Shown: one piece after another, positions 33,602 through 43,486 of the stretch
Layout of the letters: each line of letters opens with the position of its first letter
How positions within the stretch are numbered: the first letter of the stretch is position 1
DNA from: Rickettsiales bacterium
Lineage (GTDB): Bacteria > Pseudomonadota > Alphaproteobacteria > Rs-D84
DNA length: 64,000 nt
Direction: 5' to 3'
Assembly: GCA_031283185.1 (NCBI GenBank)
Contig: JAITCH010000011.1
Coordinates: forward strand, 1-64,000
Program-made: the position numbers and the translations under genes
Notes under the pieces: generated by a model
The model's input: only the letters and a program-made list of their open reading frames with translations
Databases searched by the model: none
What the model was told of the DNA's origin: nothing

Positions 33602-36070
33602 ATGAAACGATCTGTTAGAGCGCGCGCAATATGGTTTCCATCCATTGTCGTAGCAGTCGCGGCGGTCGCCGCTTTATTATTCCCGGCATTTTCGGACTTT
33701 TCTTATATAAAGGCCGGTATGGCCAACGCCCTATCCGCCCGTTCCGGCGCAGAGGTATCCATCAACGGAAGCGTTAAAATCGCCCTCCTGCCCCGCCCTG
33801 TTCTTCGGGCGCATGAAGTAGTCGCAAAGACAACTGACTATCAGATCTCTGCCAATGCCCTTCAATTTCCCATCAGCATAGAAAACATTCTTGCGCCGGC
33901 CGCCGCTGCCGTCCCGTCCGAAATAACCATCCGCGGCGGAACATTATTAACAAATGACCGCAAGTTCACCGAAATCAACGGCCGGGCAACTTTGGCTGGC
34001 AAATCATTCTCCGGCTCGTTTGAACACGCAGGGCGCAAATTCATCGCAAGCATATCTGACGGCGCGGCGAAAATTGAAAACCCAAACCTTGCCCTACGCG
34101 CTGAATTCAAGTTTGATGCAAACGGATGCGAAGGAACCTTTAAGGGATCCTTCCAAAACCTGGAAACATTTCTGAACGAATGGGGTTATAGTTTCAGCGA
34201 AGTAGCCAAGCGACCCTGGGCAATAACCACCGAATTCAACCTTGACCGCGCGGGACTCAACCTCAAAAATATGACGCTCGCCTCTGCGGATACCATATTG
34301 TCCGGCCGGGCGACATTTCCCAAAAACGATGTCCAAACACTTGATCTCGTAATGGCGGACGGCAACCTTGGGATTTTAGAAATCCCGGATTTAACCGACA
34401 AAAACATCAATATCATCGGGTCGGGCAAATTTGACTTCCGCGGGCGGACAGCCAAAAAATTCGATATATCAATGGCGGGCGGAATCCTCAAACGCGCCGA
34501 CATTCTGGGGGATGACTGGAACATCCACGCATCGGGCAGTTTCAAGGGCGGCAAGGCCGAAAACCTTGACCTGTCTCTATTCGAGAAAGACGGCCGCGCA
34601 ATCGCCGGAATATCCGCGCCAGCATCCGTCCGCTGCATCCTGACCACCAGCGGCGAAAACTGGGAATGTTCATCTCTCTCCATCAGTGGCGAATCGTTTT
34701 CAATGTCCGGCGCGGCCGAAATGCAAGGCGGACAAATGAACCTTAAACTTGACCGCATCAATGGAATGGAAATAAATGACATTATAAAGTCAGCAACCGA
34801 CCGATTCCAAAACGACATAAAAATCACCTTCCCGGGCGGACAATTCGGAATCGGAAATTCATCAAAAACCTATGCTAATGATAAAGCCAAATTAAAAGAT
34901 ATACCATTCAAGTCCTCCATAACCGACCTTATTCCGCCCGCCCTCGTGCAGAAAATAAAGGGCAAAATCAGCGCGGAATCCCGCTCGGGTTTTGAGAGTT
35001 TTGCCTTTGATTCCGACAACCTTAAAATCGCAATAACCGACAACAACGGCGCAATCCAATTTGCGGCATCCGGGCGCGACTTTGCCGGAATTTTTGGCGA
35101 TGTCTTCCCGGGCGCGGGCGGCAAGTTTCTAAAACCCGACCTGCCCTTTGACATATCCGGCAATTTCTCAGGCGGCGACTTTGACGATATAAAAATCAAT
35201 ATCGCAGGGCAAGAATTCACCGGCCGGGGCGCGGATGGACGAATATCGCTGAACGGAAAAACCCTTAACATTGACGATCTGAAAAGCCCGGATTGGAATA
35301 TAAATTTCGAGCAGTTGCAATTCGTCTCCCAAGACCCAATGCTGTCTATGTTCAGAATAACGCCGGACTTTTCGCTTGCCACCGCCCGGGTAATTTCCGG
35401 CGGCGCGACATATCAAGATCTGGCATATTCCAAAATCGGCACGGCGCAAAAGGCGTCATTGACCGACGGCTCTACCGGGGTCGGGGTTTGGGAAATAACC
35501 CGCCGGGGCGGCTCGGAATACGAGATAAATGTCAAAATATCCGGGTTTAAAATCCCCGGCCTTTTTGCAAATTTGCCGGGGCTAAATGTGGAAGGCGCGA
35601 CCCTCACGGCAGAGGCTTGGCTGACCACTATGGGTCTAACCGCCAACGATGTCAGACAGAATTTGGCTGGCAGCGCGGAACTTAATTTTGACGGCGGCAA
35701 GGTGGTGGGGATTGACACCCGCCGGGTATTCGCCGCGCCCATATCGCACGGCAATGCGTTTGATGTTGTCAGTTCTGCTTTTGCAAAGGACGCCTCTATG
35801 CCGATACGCACCCTTAATGTTCCACTTCGGATAAGCGGCGGCTCGGCATTGTCCAGCGCGCCGATGAACATCCGATCGGACACATCAAATATCAGTGGAT
35901 TTATAAAGTCGGATTCGGAAGGAACGGCAGCGAAATTGTCTGTTGTATTTAAGAACGGGGCGGCCGAACCACGACCACTGGAAGTTCGGGTTGCGCCATC
36001 GGGGGCGAGTTTTGACCGCGAAGAGTTGTTCCGCTCTGTCGATCCAGATTATATTAAATCAATTAAATAA
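33602..36070 (+). CDS. AsmA family protein
   Basis: An 822-residue inner-membrane-anchored periplasmic protein. One TM helix lies at residues 10-28, followed by the AsmA start (LSARSGAEVSINGSVKIALLPRPVLRAHEV), then long beta-rich repeats, and the C-terminal AsmA-like domain with WLTTMGLTANDVRQNLAGSAELNFDGG. AsmA-type proteins are thought to act as bridges that move phospholipids between membranes. Single gene with a promoter just upstream; the R5 element A follows its stop by only five bases. Confidence 0.83.
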   Translation: MKRSVRARAIWFPSIVVAVAAVAALLFPAFSDFSYIKAGMANALSARSGAEVSINGSVKIALLPRPVLRAHEVVAKTTDYQISANALQFPISIENILAPAAAAVPSEITIRGGTLLTNDRKFTEINGRATLAGKSFSGSFEHAGRKFIASISDGAAKIENPNLALRAEFKFDANGCEGTFKGSFQNLETFLNEWGYSFSEVAKRPWAITTEFNLDRAGLNLKNMTLASADTILSGRATFPKNDVQTLDLVMADGNLGILEIPDLTDKNINIIGSGKFDFRGRTAKKFDISMAGGILKRADILGDDWNIHASGSFKGGKAENLDLSLFEKDGRAIAGISAPASVRCILTTSGENWECSSLSISGESFSMSGAAEMQGGQMNLKLDRINGMEINDIIKSATDRFQNDIKITFPGGQFGIGNSSKTYANDKAKLKDIPFKSSITDLIPPALVQKIKGKISAESRSGFESFAFDSDNLKIAITDNNGAIQFAASGRDFAGIFGDVFPGAGGKFLKPDLPFDISGNFSGGDFDDIKINIAGQEFTGRGADGRISLNGKTLNIDDLKSPDWNINFEQLQFVSQDPMLSMFRITPDFSLATARVISGGATYQDLAYSKIGTAQKASLTDGSTGVGVWEITRRGGSEYEINVKISGFKIPGLFANLPGLNVEGATLTAEAWLTTMGLTANDVRQNLAGSAELNFDGGKVVGIDTRRVFAAPISHGNAFDVVSSAFAKDASMPIRTLNVPLRISGGSALSSAPMNIRSDTSNISGFIKSDSEGTAAKLSVVFKNGAAEPRPLEVRVAPSGASFDREELFRSVDPDYIKSIK

Positions 36071-36074
36071 GGCC

Positions 36075-36227
36075 AAAAAATATTGGACGACTTTTCGTCT
36101 GCCGGTCTATAACGCCCACTAACTTCGAAACGGCGGGGAACACTCATTGGTAGACACCAACATCGCCCCGCCGTTCCTGGTTATTGGCCGTTCTATCCTC
36201 GGCATCGCGGTCGTCCTGATATTTTTT
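36075..36227 (+). repeat. R5 structured element, copy A
   Basis: A 153-bp element that folds into a long imperfect hairpin: outer stem AAAAAATATTGGACGAC with GTCGTCC..ATATTTTTT, second stem TGCCG/CGGCA, third stem AACG/CGTT, long inner stem AACGGCGGGG/CCCCGCCGTT, and apical TTGGT/ACCAA. It lies between convergent genes. Five more copies share its plan but not its stem sequences. Confidence 0.8.
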
Positions 36228-36245
36228 GCACGATATTAATTATAG

Positions 36246-36487
36246 CGTTAAAGTCCCCTTCGCTGGCGAAACCATCTGTCCGCCTTCGGCGGCCGGGGTA
36301 GTGGTTAATAAGTCATTGCCCGGTTTAACCGGGCAATCTCGCCGAATAAAATTCCCCTCCCGGGGAGGGGTGGATGCGAAGCAGACGGGGTGGGCAATGA
36401 GCATAGTCTAAATGCCAAGCCTTTGATTAATGGTAGACCCACCTCCTCGCCTTCGGCGGGACTCCTCCACAGGAGGAGAATTAATAA
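36246..36487. repeat. Repeat cluster (R4 fragment, R1, full R4)
   Basis: No gene is present. It holds a partial R4-like copy (CCCCTTCGCTGGCGAAACC, 36252-36308), an R1 copy whose loop differs (GGTTTAACC, core 36315-36337), and a full R4 copy from 36350 to 36483 ending AGGAGGAGAATT. Transcription from both sides ends in this cluster. Confidence 0.75.
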
Positions 36488-38473
36488 TTACTTCTTGCTC
36501 CCAACACTTACCTGATCGCCCCAACCTGCTACCGCGCTACCCGCAACCTTACACTGCACAGACTCAAAGCCCTTGTCTACCTGATGCGCTTTCACAAAGT
36601 GATTCGTTATGAACCCGCCAAGCGCGCCGACCGCTACCGCCGCACTAGCATCAAACGCAAGCCGTTTTACATTGGTCGTTCCGTCAGTCTTTTTCAACCA
36701 ACTCGCGGAATCCAGTTGAAACGCCGACAAATCCGCAAGGGTTTCAACTGGCGCAGGCTTTTCTTCTTTACACGCATCTGCCAATTTATTGCCCTTTTCA
36801 AGGGATTTGTTGAATGTTCCAGCATTATTATCACATTGCACACATATCTGTGTAATATCATTTTTTGATAATTCGTTGTAATCTTGGTGCCGTGTTATAA
36901 TCTCGAAAAATGCCAGTTCGCATTTGGTCGGAACATCAATGACCGGTTCTGGGGTGCAAAATTCTAGCAGATTTTTATCGTTTATTTGTTCTGGATATTT
37001 ATCTATAAATTCCTTAAATTTATCTTTTCCGCAAGTCGCGCATACTTCATCCCATTTTTCTTTGTTTATATTCGGATAATCTTCCACCTTTTTACCATCC
37101 GGCAAACAAGACGGCGGATCACGATAGTCCTTGCAAAATTTTATCGTTGCTGTAACACCCATATCATAAAATGATTTTTCTTGTTTTTTATAGTCTTCCA
37201 TAAAAGCGGCGAATTTTGTTGCGTTGCAACTTTCGCAAATGTTATCCCAAATTTTCTTATCATAACTTGAAGAATCGCCCAACAAACTTGCCCGTGTTAC
37301 ACCTTTGGGAAGACAGGATGGCTCCGGGTCGGCCGGTTTTTCACAAGGCGTCCAATACTTCATATCCTTGCCCTTGCCTGTGGGTTTGCAGGAACGCATT
37401 GCGCTACCTTCGCCACAAATTAAATTCTGTCCTTCGTTTTTCTTACTGATATAAGTATGAACTGTAAATGTTTCACCGCCGCTCGTATATTTATATTCCT
37501 GTGGCTTTTTTTTCAAGAGATCAATAATCGTATTTCCATTAACATCCGGTGTTTTAGCATCGCAACAATGAATCTCTTTTTTATACGGAAAGCAATATTC
37601 CTTCATTGTTCCGTCTTCATTAAATAAAAAATCACTAATACGCTTATTGTCTATTACTGCCTTTGTATCGCCGCAATCTGACCATTTATAATCGTCCCTT
37701 GTGTATTCGGAACCACTTTTTTCCGATATGCATATTTTTTCCTGTCCCGGATTACAATTTAATGTAAATGAGCCCCCTGCTCCATAAGGCGTTATCTTGT
37801 CCTTAAATTCTTTTTCTAATTTGTTGTTTATTGGTCCGCAACAATGGCGTTTTCCATCACTGGCCTTTTCACATGTATACTCACTAGTGAACCTATAATC
37901 TTCATAATTCACACATTCCGTCAATATCTTATCTCTGTTCCAATAACCCTCGCAAACTCTTACTTGTCCGCTAGGGCAATCTGCTGTGTCTTTTTCACCT
38001 CTTTCAAGCGCAACGACTTTGCCTTTAAGAAACTCATAAGTCTTGCCCGTTTTACAGCAAACCCAAGAATCGCCTTTTTGTTTGCATTGGCTATTTTGTG
38101 GATCAATTAATTCTTCAAACAATTTGATGTTCTTGTCAGTTGCGGGGGCTGGTGATGCATTATTAATTTTAGGACAGAGTTTATCAAGATATTCTTGGAC
38201 TTTGTCTTTATGTAATTTTTGCTTCTTTTTATACTCTTTCATCTCTTCGCCGTGTGGACCCACAAGACTATTCTCTTTAACAATTTGATCTAAACCTACT
38301 AATTTAAGATACGCATTAATATAATCGCCACGCCCTGTATCAGAACATCCGTTTGGACTCGCGGCAAAACTTGGGGAAAAAATTGTGCTGAAAACAAAGG
38401 CAGCAAAAATTATCCTAATAGTCTTTATAGGTGTGTGTGTGTGTGTGTGTGTAGGTTTCTGCCATTTTTTCAT
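36488..38473 (-). CDS. Cys-rich secreted family protein with (AC)11 tract
   Basis: A 661-residue paralogue of the protein at 7549. Right after the start codon lies an (AC)11 tract encoding PTHTHTHTP, then a signal peptide IRIIFAAFVFSTIFSPSFAA. Three repeats of a C...CC...C...C...C module follow (about residues 130-375), then three C...CxxC...C modules (ICESC, VCATC, ICVQC, about 375-570). The conserved 85-residue C-terminus (LADLSAFQLDSASW to QVSVG) ends it. The frame is open, so the gene is in its ON state. A change of one AC unit would shift the frame. No known domain; surface exposure is inferred. Confidence 0.75.
   Translation of the reverse strand: MKKWQKPTHTHTHTPIKTIRIIFAAFVFSTIFSPSFAASPNGCSDTGRGDYINAYLKLVGLDQIVKENSLVGPHGEEMKEYKKKQKLHKDKVQEYLDKLCPKINNASPAPATDKNIKLFEELIDPQNSQCKQKGDSWVCCKTGKTYEFLKGKVVALERGEKDTADCPSGQVRVCEGYWNRDKILTECVNYEDYRFTSEYTCEKASDGKRHCCGPINNKLEKEFKDKITPYGAGGSFTLNCNPGQEKICISEKSGSEYTRDDYKWSDCGDTKAVIDNKRISDFLFNEDGTMKEYCFPYKKEIHCCDAKTPDVNGNTIIDLLKKKPQEYKYTSGGETFTVHTYISKKNEGQNLICGEGSAMRSCKPTGKGKDMKYWTPCEKPADPEPSCLPKGVTRASLLGDSSSYDKKIWDNICESCNATKFAAFMEDYKKQEKSFYDMGVTATIKFCKDYRDPPSCLPDGKKVEDYPNINKEKWDEVCATCGKDKFKEFIDKYPEQINDKNLLEFCTPEPVIDVPTKCELAFFEIITRHQDYNELSKNDITQICVQCDNNAGTFNKSLEKGNKLADACKEEKPAPVETLADLSAFQLDSASWLKKTDGTTNVKRLAFDASAAVAVGALGGFITNHFVKAHQVDKGFESVQCKVAGSAVAGWGDQVSVGSKK
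38431..38452 (-). repeat. (AC)11 dinucleotide tract (candidate phase-variation switch)
   Basis: Twenty-two bases of alternating GT on the plus strand (AC on the coding strand) starting seven codons after the ATG. This is the longest simple-sequence tract noticed in the window. Confidence 0.85.
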
Positions 38474-38894
38474 CTTCTCGTCCGCTGTTAATACATAATT
38501 ATTATATCATTTTTTGTGCATTTTTACAAAATATAAAATTCAAGGGATTTGCCCCCTGGCCTTTTGATTTGCCGGGGCAAATCCCACATTAAACTAAAAC
38601 GGCACAAAGTGCCGTCATCCCCGTGAAGACGGGGATCTCAAATTGGACAATGCCGAATTAATTTGATTTTTTACAATCTGAGATTCCCGCCATCCACACC
38701 CCACGAACAAGTTCGCGGGGACCCCGGGCGCGGGAATGACAAATAAATAATTCCCCTCCGTTGGAGGGGTGGCCGCGAAGCGGACGGGGCGGTTTAACCA
38801 CATATAACCACACTGCTTGCCAAAATGTGGCTAAACTACCCCGTCAGTCGCTCCGCGACTGCCACCCCTTCAATGAAGGGGAACTTTTTAATTA
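38474..38894. repeat. Repeat-rich intergenic region (R3, R2, expanded palindrome, R4)
   Basis: Over 400 bases without a gene. In order: AT-rich promoter region with TATAAT on the minus strand (38511-38516), R3 at 38544-38585, R2 at 38611-38644 (GTCATCCCCGTGAAGACGGGGATCTC, with compensating stem bases T/A), an expanded-loop palindrome 38681-38740 (GATTCCCGCC...GCGGGAATGAC), and a full R4 at 38749-38887. Confidence 0.75.
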
Positions 38895-39968
38895 CTATGA
38901 AATCGCGGCTGCGACCTGATCCTGCAACTCAAATGTTCCAAACACCACCCACGCAATAACCACCGAAATTACCAATATCCCAACCGAATTAAGCATATTG
39001 GAAAGCCCCTCTATCCTGCTTACCGCGCCATCCATATATCCATTCGCCACATTCATTAAATTCTTATCAAAATTATCTAACTCAGCATAAATCTTCAAGT
39101 CGCCTATAATCTCTTCATTCGGAAACTTCGTTTCCGCTTGCTCCAAAGCATCACCTAAATTCCGCCCCGCTATTACCCCAAACAACGCCTTATCCGAAAC
39201 ATCCGATAAATACTTATTGGAACTGCCCGCCATAATTTTTAATGCCTCTGGCAATGTCGCGCCCGCACGCATCAATGACGCCAATGACACCAACCACCCG
39301 GCCGAACTGGAAATTTTATAAAGCGACCAAGGCGGAAACCTATCCAACATAACCCTAAATCCCCCAGTCAAGCGCGACATACTTAATCCCGCCAACACTG
39401 CCGCAACCGCAAGTCCCGTCGACACCGCCACCCAATTCGCCCCGGCAAATTCCGACACATTGACCAAGGTCCTTGCCGCGCCGCGCCACACCACATCGCG
39501 CCCCACTGCCTCTAACATCGGCGGCACAAGAAATTCCCCCACCATAACCACAATCGCCACACTTGCCACCAGCAAAAACAACGGGTAAGCCAAAGCCGAA
39601 ATCAATGCCGAACTTATTTTACCACTACCCTCCGTAATCCGCACGGTATTATCCAATGCGATCGACAATTTCGACATATCGCCGACCGACAGCATTAATG
39701 TTTCAATTTCCGGCACCCAGCCCTGCACAGCCTCGGGGAAACTATAACCCCTCTCCAACTTATCCATCCAATCGCGGAATGCAATCGCAAACGGCTCGCC
39801 CGGCTTTTTTCCATTTCGACTCTCTATATTATACAGCCTATCCAGCGCGTCCAATAATGTGAATTCGCCCCGCAACAATGATGCTAATTTTCTATACGCA
39901 CCCAATCGCTTATCCGTATCAAGACGAAATGAAATTTTTGCATAAAAAGTTTCCAATCTATTCGCCAT
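38895..39968 (-). CDS. pilR: Type IVb pilus inner-membrane platform protein (PilR/GspF-like)
   Basis: A 357-residue T2SS-F domain protein. It contains two GspF-type halves with TM helices near residues 125-155, 165-190 and 330-352, and the cytoplasmic segments SFPEAVQGWVPEIETLMLSVGDMS and SLASLMRAGATLPEALK typical of the family. It anchors the assembly ATPase and pilin polymerisation. Last gene of the pil operon in the order of plasmid R64 (pilL, N, O, P, Q, R), nine bases after pilQ. No pilin gene follows; the operon runs into a repeat cluster. Confidence 0.82.
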   Translation of the reverse strand: MANRLETFYAKISFRLDTDKRLGAYRKLASLLRGEFTLLDALDRLYNIESRNGKKPGEPFAIAFRDWMDKLERGYSFPEAVQGWVPEIETLMLSVGDMSKLSIALDNTVRITEGSGKISSALISALAYPLFLLVASVAIVVMVGEFLVPPMLEAVGRDVVWRGAARTLVNVSEFAGANWVAVSTGLAVAAVLAGLSMSRLTGGFRVMLDRFPPWSLYKISSSAGWLVSLASLMRAGATLPEALKIMAGSSNKYLSDVSDKALFGVIAGRNLGDALEQAETKFPNEEIIGDLKIYAELDNFDKNLMNVANGYMDGAVSRIEGLSNMLNSVGILVISVVIAWVVFGTFELQDQVAAAIS

Positions 39969-39976
39969 TGCACCCT

Positions 39977-41608
39977 CTAATAAACATCCGGCTGATCAAT
40001 CAAGCCGACCCATCTTTCCAATTCATCCGCGCCGACTTCGCCCTTTAACATCAACTCACTCGCCGCCTCTTTCAATGTTCTGCCCGCCTTCTTCGTCAGC
40101 CAATAAAGCATCGCCCCGCGCACATCGCCCGCAGTCAACAATTCCAACAGCGGCGCGTCAGTCAAAACAATTTCGCCAGCCTTAACGCGCCCCAATGTTC
40201 CCTTGCCGCCGCAATGCTCGCAGCCACGACCCTTTACAAAAATTTGCTTTAATCCGACATCGCCATAATAATCCTTAACCCGCGCATAAGCCGGATGATC
40301 GGGACGCTTCGCCAATGGTTCGCGGCAAACCGGGCAGACTTTCTTAAACAGCCGCATTGACATCAGACCCCTCAGCATCGTTTCGTCTTTTAACTTAAAC
40401 GCCTCTACACCCATATCAATCAGACGGGTCGCCGCCGCAAGCGCGGAATTCGCATGCAATGTCGTCCAAACCGAATGGCCCGACAACGCGCCCTTTAATG
40501 TAAGTTCCGCCGCGGACAATGTGCGAACTTCGCCGACCATCAAGACATCCGGGTCAGAGCGCAACGCCGCCGCCAATGCCTCTGTAAATTTTTCATCCCT
40601 CGCCTCTTCCGATGCGGCATTCACCACCGGCATCTGATGCGCGCCGAAAATTTTCCGTTCCGCCGGATCTTCAACGGTTATCAGATTTATTTCATATTCC
40701 CGCTCGCGCAGCATCAATGTCATATTCTGAAACAAAGTCGTAGATTTACCGCTGCTAGTCGGACCCGCAACCACCACAAGCCCAGTCGGAAACGACCGAA
40801 GGCGCGCCAAAATCCGCTGTTCGTAATCCGTAAATTCCTGTTCCAGTTTTATCCCGTCAGACGGATTTTCGTAAAGCAATCGCATAACCACATAACGAGA
40901 TCCAAAAGCAATCGGATTGAACTGCATACGAATGCCCAAAACCCCAGCGGGCAGATATAAATCCTTGGTTCCGCGCAATGGCGTGCGCCCGTCTTTCTGC
41001 GCGCTTTGATATTCATTCTTCGCATAATTTGAACTGGAAATATCCGCACTCGCAAACGCCGCGCGAATGAAATTTTCACCCCAAGCCGCACTATATTCCA
41101 ACGCCGTCTGCATACTGCCATCGCGCCTGAAATATATTGTCGTTTGTCCGGCAACTTCTATATGAATATCGGAAACTTTTGCAGCCGCGGCCTTGGCCAC
41201 AATATCCACAAAGTCTTTCTGCATCTGATTGTCGTAATCAAGACGCGACCGACCCGCCGCCCCCGCATTCGTGCGCGAATCATTTTCTTTATATATCGCA
41301 GACAATAATCCCAAGTCGCTATAATAAGGTTCTTTCAGCGGCAATCCCTCGGTCTGAATTAATGAAACAAACGCCAAAACGCGCCCGTCAAAACGATGGG
41401 TGCGCGATACGACCAATTCGCCGCCTTCGAAATAAGCAACCAGATTCTGCGTGTCTTTGGGCAATTCAAACCGCCCGCGAAATCCCGTCAGCAATCTGTT
41501 ATTTTCAGCAAAAAGAAAATCTACTATTTTTTTATGATCGCCGCCCGCCATACTCGGAGGAACCGATGCAGCGGAATCTTTTTTATAAGATTGTCCAGCA
41601 GCCGCCAT
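39977..41608 (-). CDS. pilQ: Type IVb pilus assembly ATPase (PilQ/GspE-like)
   Basis: Hexameric ATPase that drives pilus extension. Motifs: Walker A GPTSSGKSTTL near residue 285, the Asp box around LITVEDPAERKIFGAHQ, Walker B LRSDPDVLMVGEVR, and the HSVWTTLHANSA His box. A four-cysteine zinc motif (CPVC...CEHC) follows near residues 450-490, as in GspE. The ATG at 41608 has the GAGG ribosome-binding site; a GTG two codons earlier is the longer alternative. The gene starts two bases after the pilP stop. Confidence 0.9.
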   Translation of the reverse strand: MAAAGQSYKKDSAASVPPSMAGGDHKKIVDFLFAENNRLLTGFRGRFELPKDTQNLVAYFEGGELVVSRTHRFDGRVLAFVSLIQTEGLPLKEPYYSDLGLLSAIYKENDSRTNAGAAGRSRLDYDNQMQKDFVDIVAKAAAAKVSDIHIEVAGQTTIYFRRDGSMQTALEYSAAWGENFIRAAFASADISSSNYAKNEYQSAQKDGRTPLRGTKDLYLPAGVLGIRMQFNPIAFGSRYVVMRLLYENPSDGIKLEQEFTDYEQRILARLRSFPTGLVVVAGPTSSGKSTTLFQNMTLMLREREYEINLITVEDPAERKIFGAHQMPVVNAASEEARDEKFTEALAAALRSDPDVLMVGEVRTLSAAELTLKGALSGHSVWTTLHANSALAAATRLIDMGVEAFKLKDETMLRGLMSMRLFKKVCPVCREPLAKRPDHPAYARVKDYYGDVGLKQIFVKGRGCEHCGGKGTLGRVKAGEIVLTDAPLLELLTAGDVRGAMLYWLTKKAGRTLKEAASELMLKGEVGADELERWVGLIDQPDVY

Positions 41609-41610
41609 AA

Positions 41611-42219
41611 TCACCTCGATATAGTGCTGATCCCAAGGATGATTTCATCGCCGTCTTCGCTTTGGAATATAACGCCTTCGTCCGCAGAAACCGCAACAAC
41701 TTTCATCCCGTCCAGGCTGCGCCCGGCCTGAACCCGCCGCCTTTGCCCTGTCGGAATGTTTTCTACCAATGCAGTTAAATTATCCGCAGAACCTGATATG
41801 TTCAGCAATTTATAAATCTCCGAAATGTCATACGCGCCAGCGGCATCCGGCACAGGCTCTGTCGGCAAAGAAGGCGCGGATTTCGCCGCCTCCATCTGCT
41901 TTTTAAGGCTTTCAATTTCGCCAGCGAATTTCTTTTTTTCTTCATCTAATTTCGCCGCCAATTCCGCAGTCGCAGAACTCGCCGCGTCCGCCGAATCCCT
42001 CGCGCCGGATAACTTTGTCTTTTCCGCCTCTATCCTGTTCAAGTCCAATTCAAGTTGCGCGCGCTCTTTTTCCAGACGCATCAAAACCTTGTCCTGTTCT
42101 AATGCGGTAATCCGCAAGAACACCGAACCATCGGCATCAAATCCGCCCAGGTCAATGTCATCGGCCAACGCAGGACTGACCACCAAAGCCGCCAATACGG
42201 CAAGTATTTTATTTAGCAT
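41611..42219 (-). CDS. pilP: Type IVb pilus biogenesis protein PilP
   Basis: A protein of about 200 residues with a signal peptide (NKILAVLAALVVSPALA), then a charged coiled-coil (roughly residues 45-105, many Glu and Lys in heptads). The last 70 residues have the PilP-like ISGSADNLTALVENIPTGQRRRVQAGRSLDGMKVV end. It would link the inner-membrane PilO to the outer-membrane secretin. Start chosen at the ATG with AGGAGAG upstream; it overlaps pilO by 11 bases. Confidence 0.7.
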   Translation of the reverse strand: MLNKILAVLAALVVSPALADDIDLGGFDADGSVFLRITALEQDKVLMRLEKERAQLELDLNRIEAEKTKLSGARDSADAASSATAELAAKLDEEKKKFAGEIESLKKQMEAAKSAPSLPTEPVPDAAGAYDISEIYKLLNISGSADNLTALVENIPTGQRRRVQAGRSLDGMKVVAVSADEGVIFQSEDGDEIILGISTISR

Positions 42220-43468
42220 ATATTCTCTCCTCATAACTCCATTCATTTTTCACATTATCCCAGCGAATTGAAATCGTTTCAACCGCAGGAATTCCATCAA
42301 AGAATTTTATAAATTCGGCCGGCATAATTTTCGATTCCGCCTTTACCGAAATAAATCCTATCTCTTTTTTTATCGCCCCATCCGCAATAATTTCTTTCGC
42401 GCGAGATATTGACGCAGACATATTAACCTGCTGAAAGGCCGAACGAACCTGCCGCTCCACCGCCGCCAAATCCGCCGCAGGGGCGGAATTTTCACCCGGA
42501 ATTTTTGCAAATGTCCCAGTTAAATCCGCATCCGATCCGCCGGATAAATTGACTTTCACATTCGGCATCAATGTCGCCGCCGAAGTATAAAGATCTTCGG
42601 CCGTGCCATAATCGCGGCGCAAACGCGCCGATACTTTTCCATTCGCGCATTCTACCGAAATCGCATTCCATCCATAAATCTGCTGCATAACAAACGCAAT
42701 AGCCATAGTGCATCTGTTCGCAAACTCCGCGCGATTTGGAATATTTTCCCAAGGCATTTTTGCCGCAACGGACGGCGCGTTCGCGCCACCTGCATTTTTA
42801 GATTCCATCTTTTTTCTGAATTCCGCAGCCGCCTCCGGGGTTAAATTTGACGGCGCGGGCTTGCCCAAAAACGGCGTGATAATTTTCATAACATCGCCCT
42901 GAAAGAAATAAAATACCGCAAACAATACAACCGCAAGAACCGCGAAATTACCAAGAAAACTGCCACCTCCGCCAATCCGTTTCAGCGCGACATTAACTCT
43001 GCCTGATATAACTTCTTCTATATTTTTATCAACCGCGCCGCGCACGCCCCAACTTTCCGGCGCGACTATCAATGACCAATCCGGCAATTCCAATAACGCA
43101 TTAAAAGATTTTACCGCGTCCGCCTCATTATGAAAAAGCCTATCATAATCTGGAATAATTACTCCATTCCGAACTGCTAAAATATATATCCCGCCCTGGA
43201 CGCGAAACGCCGCCGCGAATGAAGGCGAGTCTCCAAAACTTTCCACTAATTCGGGCGCAAGCACCGACAGCCCAGGCTCCAATCCGCGCATATCCGCGGC
43301 GAGACCAACTGAATTTCTATATCCTGCATAATATCTGAATTTGGATGCGGGCGCGAGTTTTTCAATGCGAACGGCTTCGTCCGAGGCAGAGCGACCAGAT
43401 CCCGTCGGCTGCCAAAACAGACCAACGGCATACTTCTTCCGACCAATATTTATCGCCTGCGGTGCCAT
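42209..43468 (-). CDS. pilO: Type IVb pilus accessory protein PilO
   Basis: A 419-residue protein of the PilO2/PAP_PilO family. N-terminal cytoplasmic part begins INIGRKKYAVGLFWQPT, the standard start of this family. A single TM helix lies at about residues 173-192 (AVLAVVLFAVFYFF), and a periplasmic domain follows. It forms the alignment complex between the inner-membrane platform and the secretin. Good ribosome-binding site (GGAGAG). An R5 element (copy B) and a repeat lie between it and the upstream pilN, inside the operon. Confidence 0.82.
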   Translation of the reverse strand: MAPQAINIGRKKYAVGLFWQPTGSGRSASDEAVRIEKLAPASKFRYYAGYRNSVGLAADMRGLEPGLSVLAPELVESFGDSPSFAAAFRVQGGIYILAVRNGVIIPDYDRLFHNEADAVKSFNALLELPDWSLIVAPESWGVRGAVDKNIEEVISGRVNVALKRIGGGGSFLGNFAVLAVVLFAVFYFFQGDVMKIITPFLGKPAPSNLTPEAAAEFRKKMESKNAGGANAPSVAAKMPWENIPNRAEFANRCTMAIAFVMQQIYGWNAISVECANGKVSARLRRDYGTAEDLYTSAATLMPNVKVNLSGGSDADLTGTFAKIPGENSAPAADLAAVERQVRSAFQQVNMSASISRAKEIIADGAIKKEIGFISVKAESKIMPAEFIKFFDGIPAVETISIRWDNVKNEWSYEERIYAK

Positions 43469-43486
43469 CTCTCTCCATAGTCGGAC

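Noticed and set aside
33862-35883. Several minus-strand ORFs within the AsmA-like gene
   Set aside because: Antisense frames of an 822-codon gene; codon use and composition do not fit real proteins.
36075-36227. R5 elements as integron attC sites
   Set aside because: They have stems and conserved loops, but no RYYYAAC/GTTRRRY ends, no integrase with matching genes, and they flank housekeeping genes.
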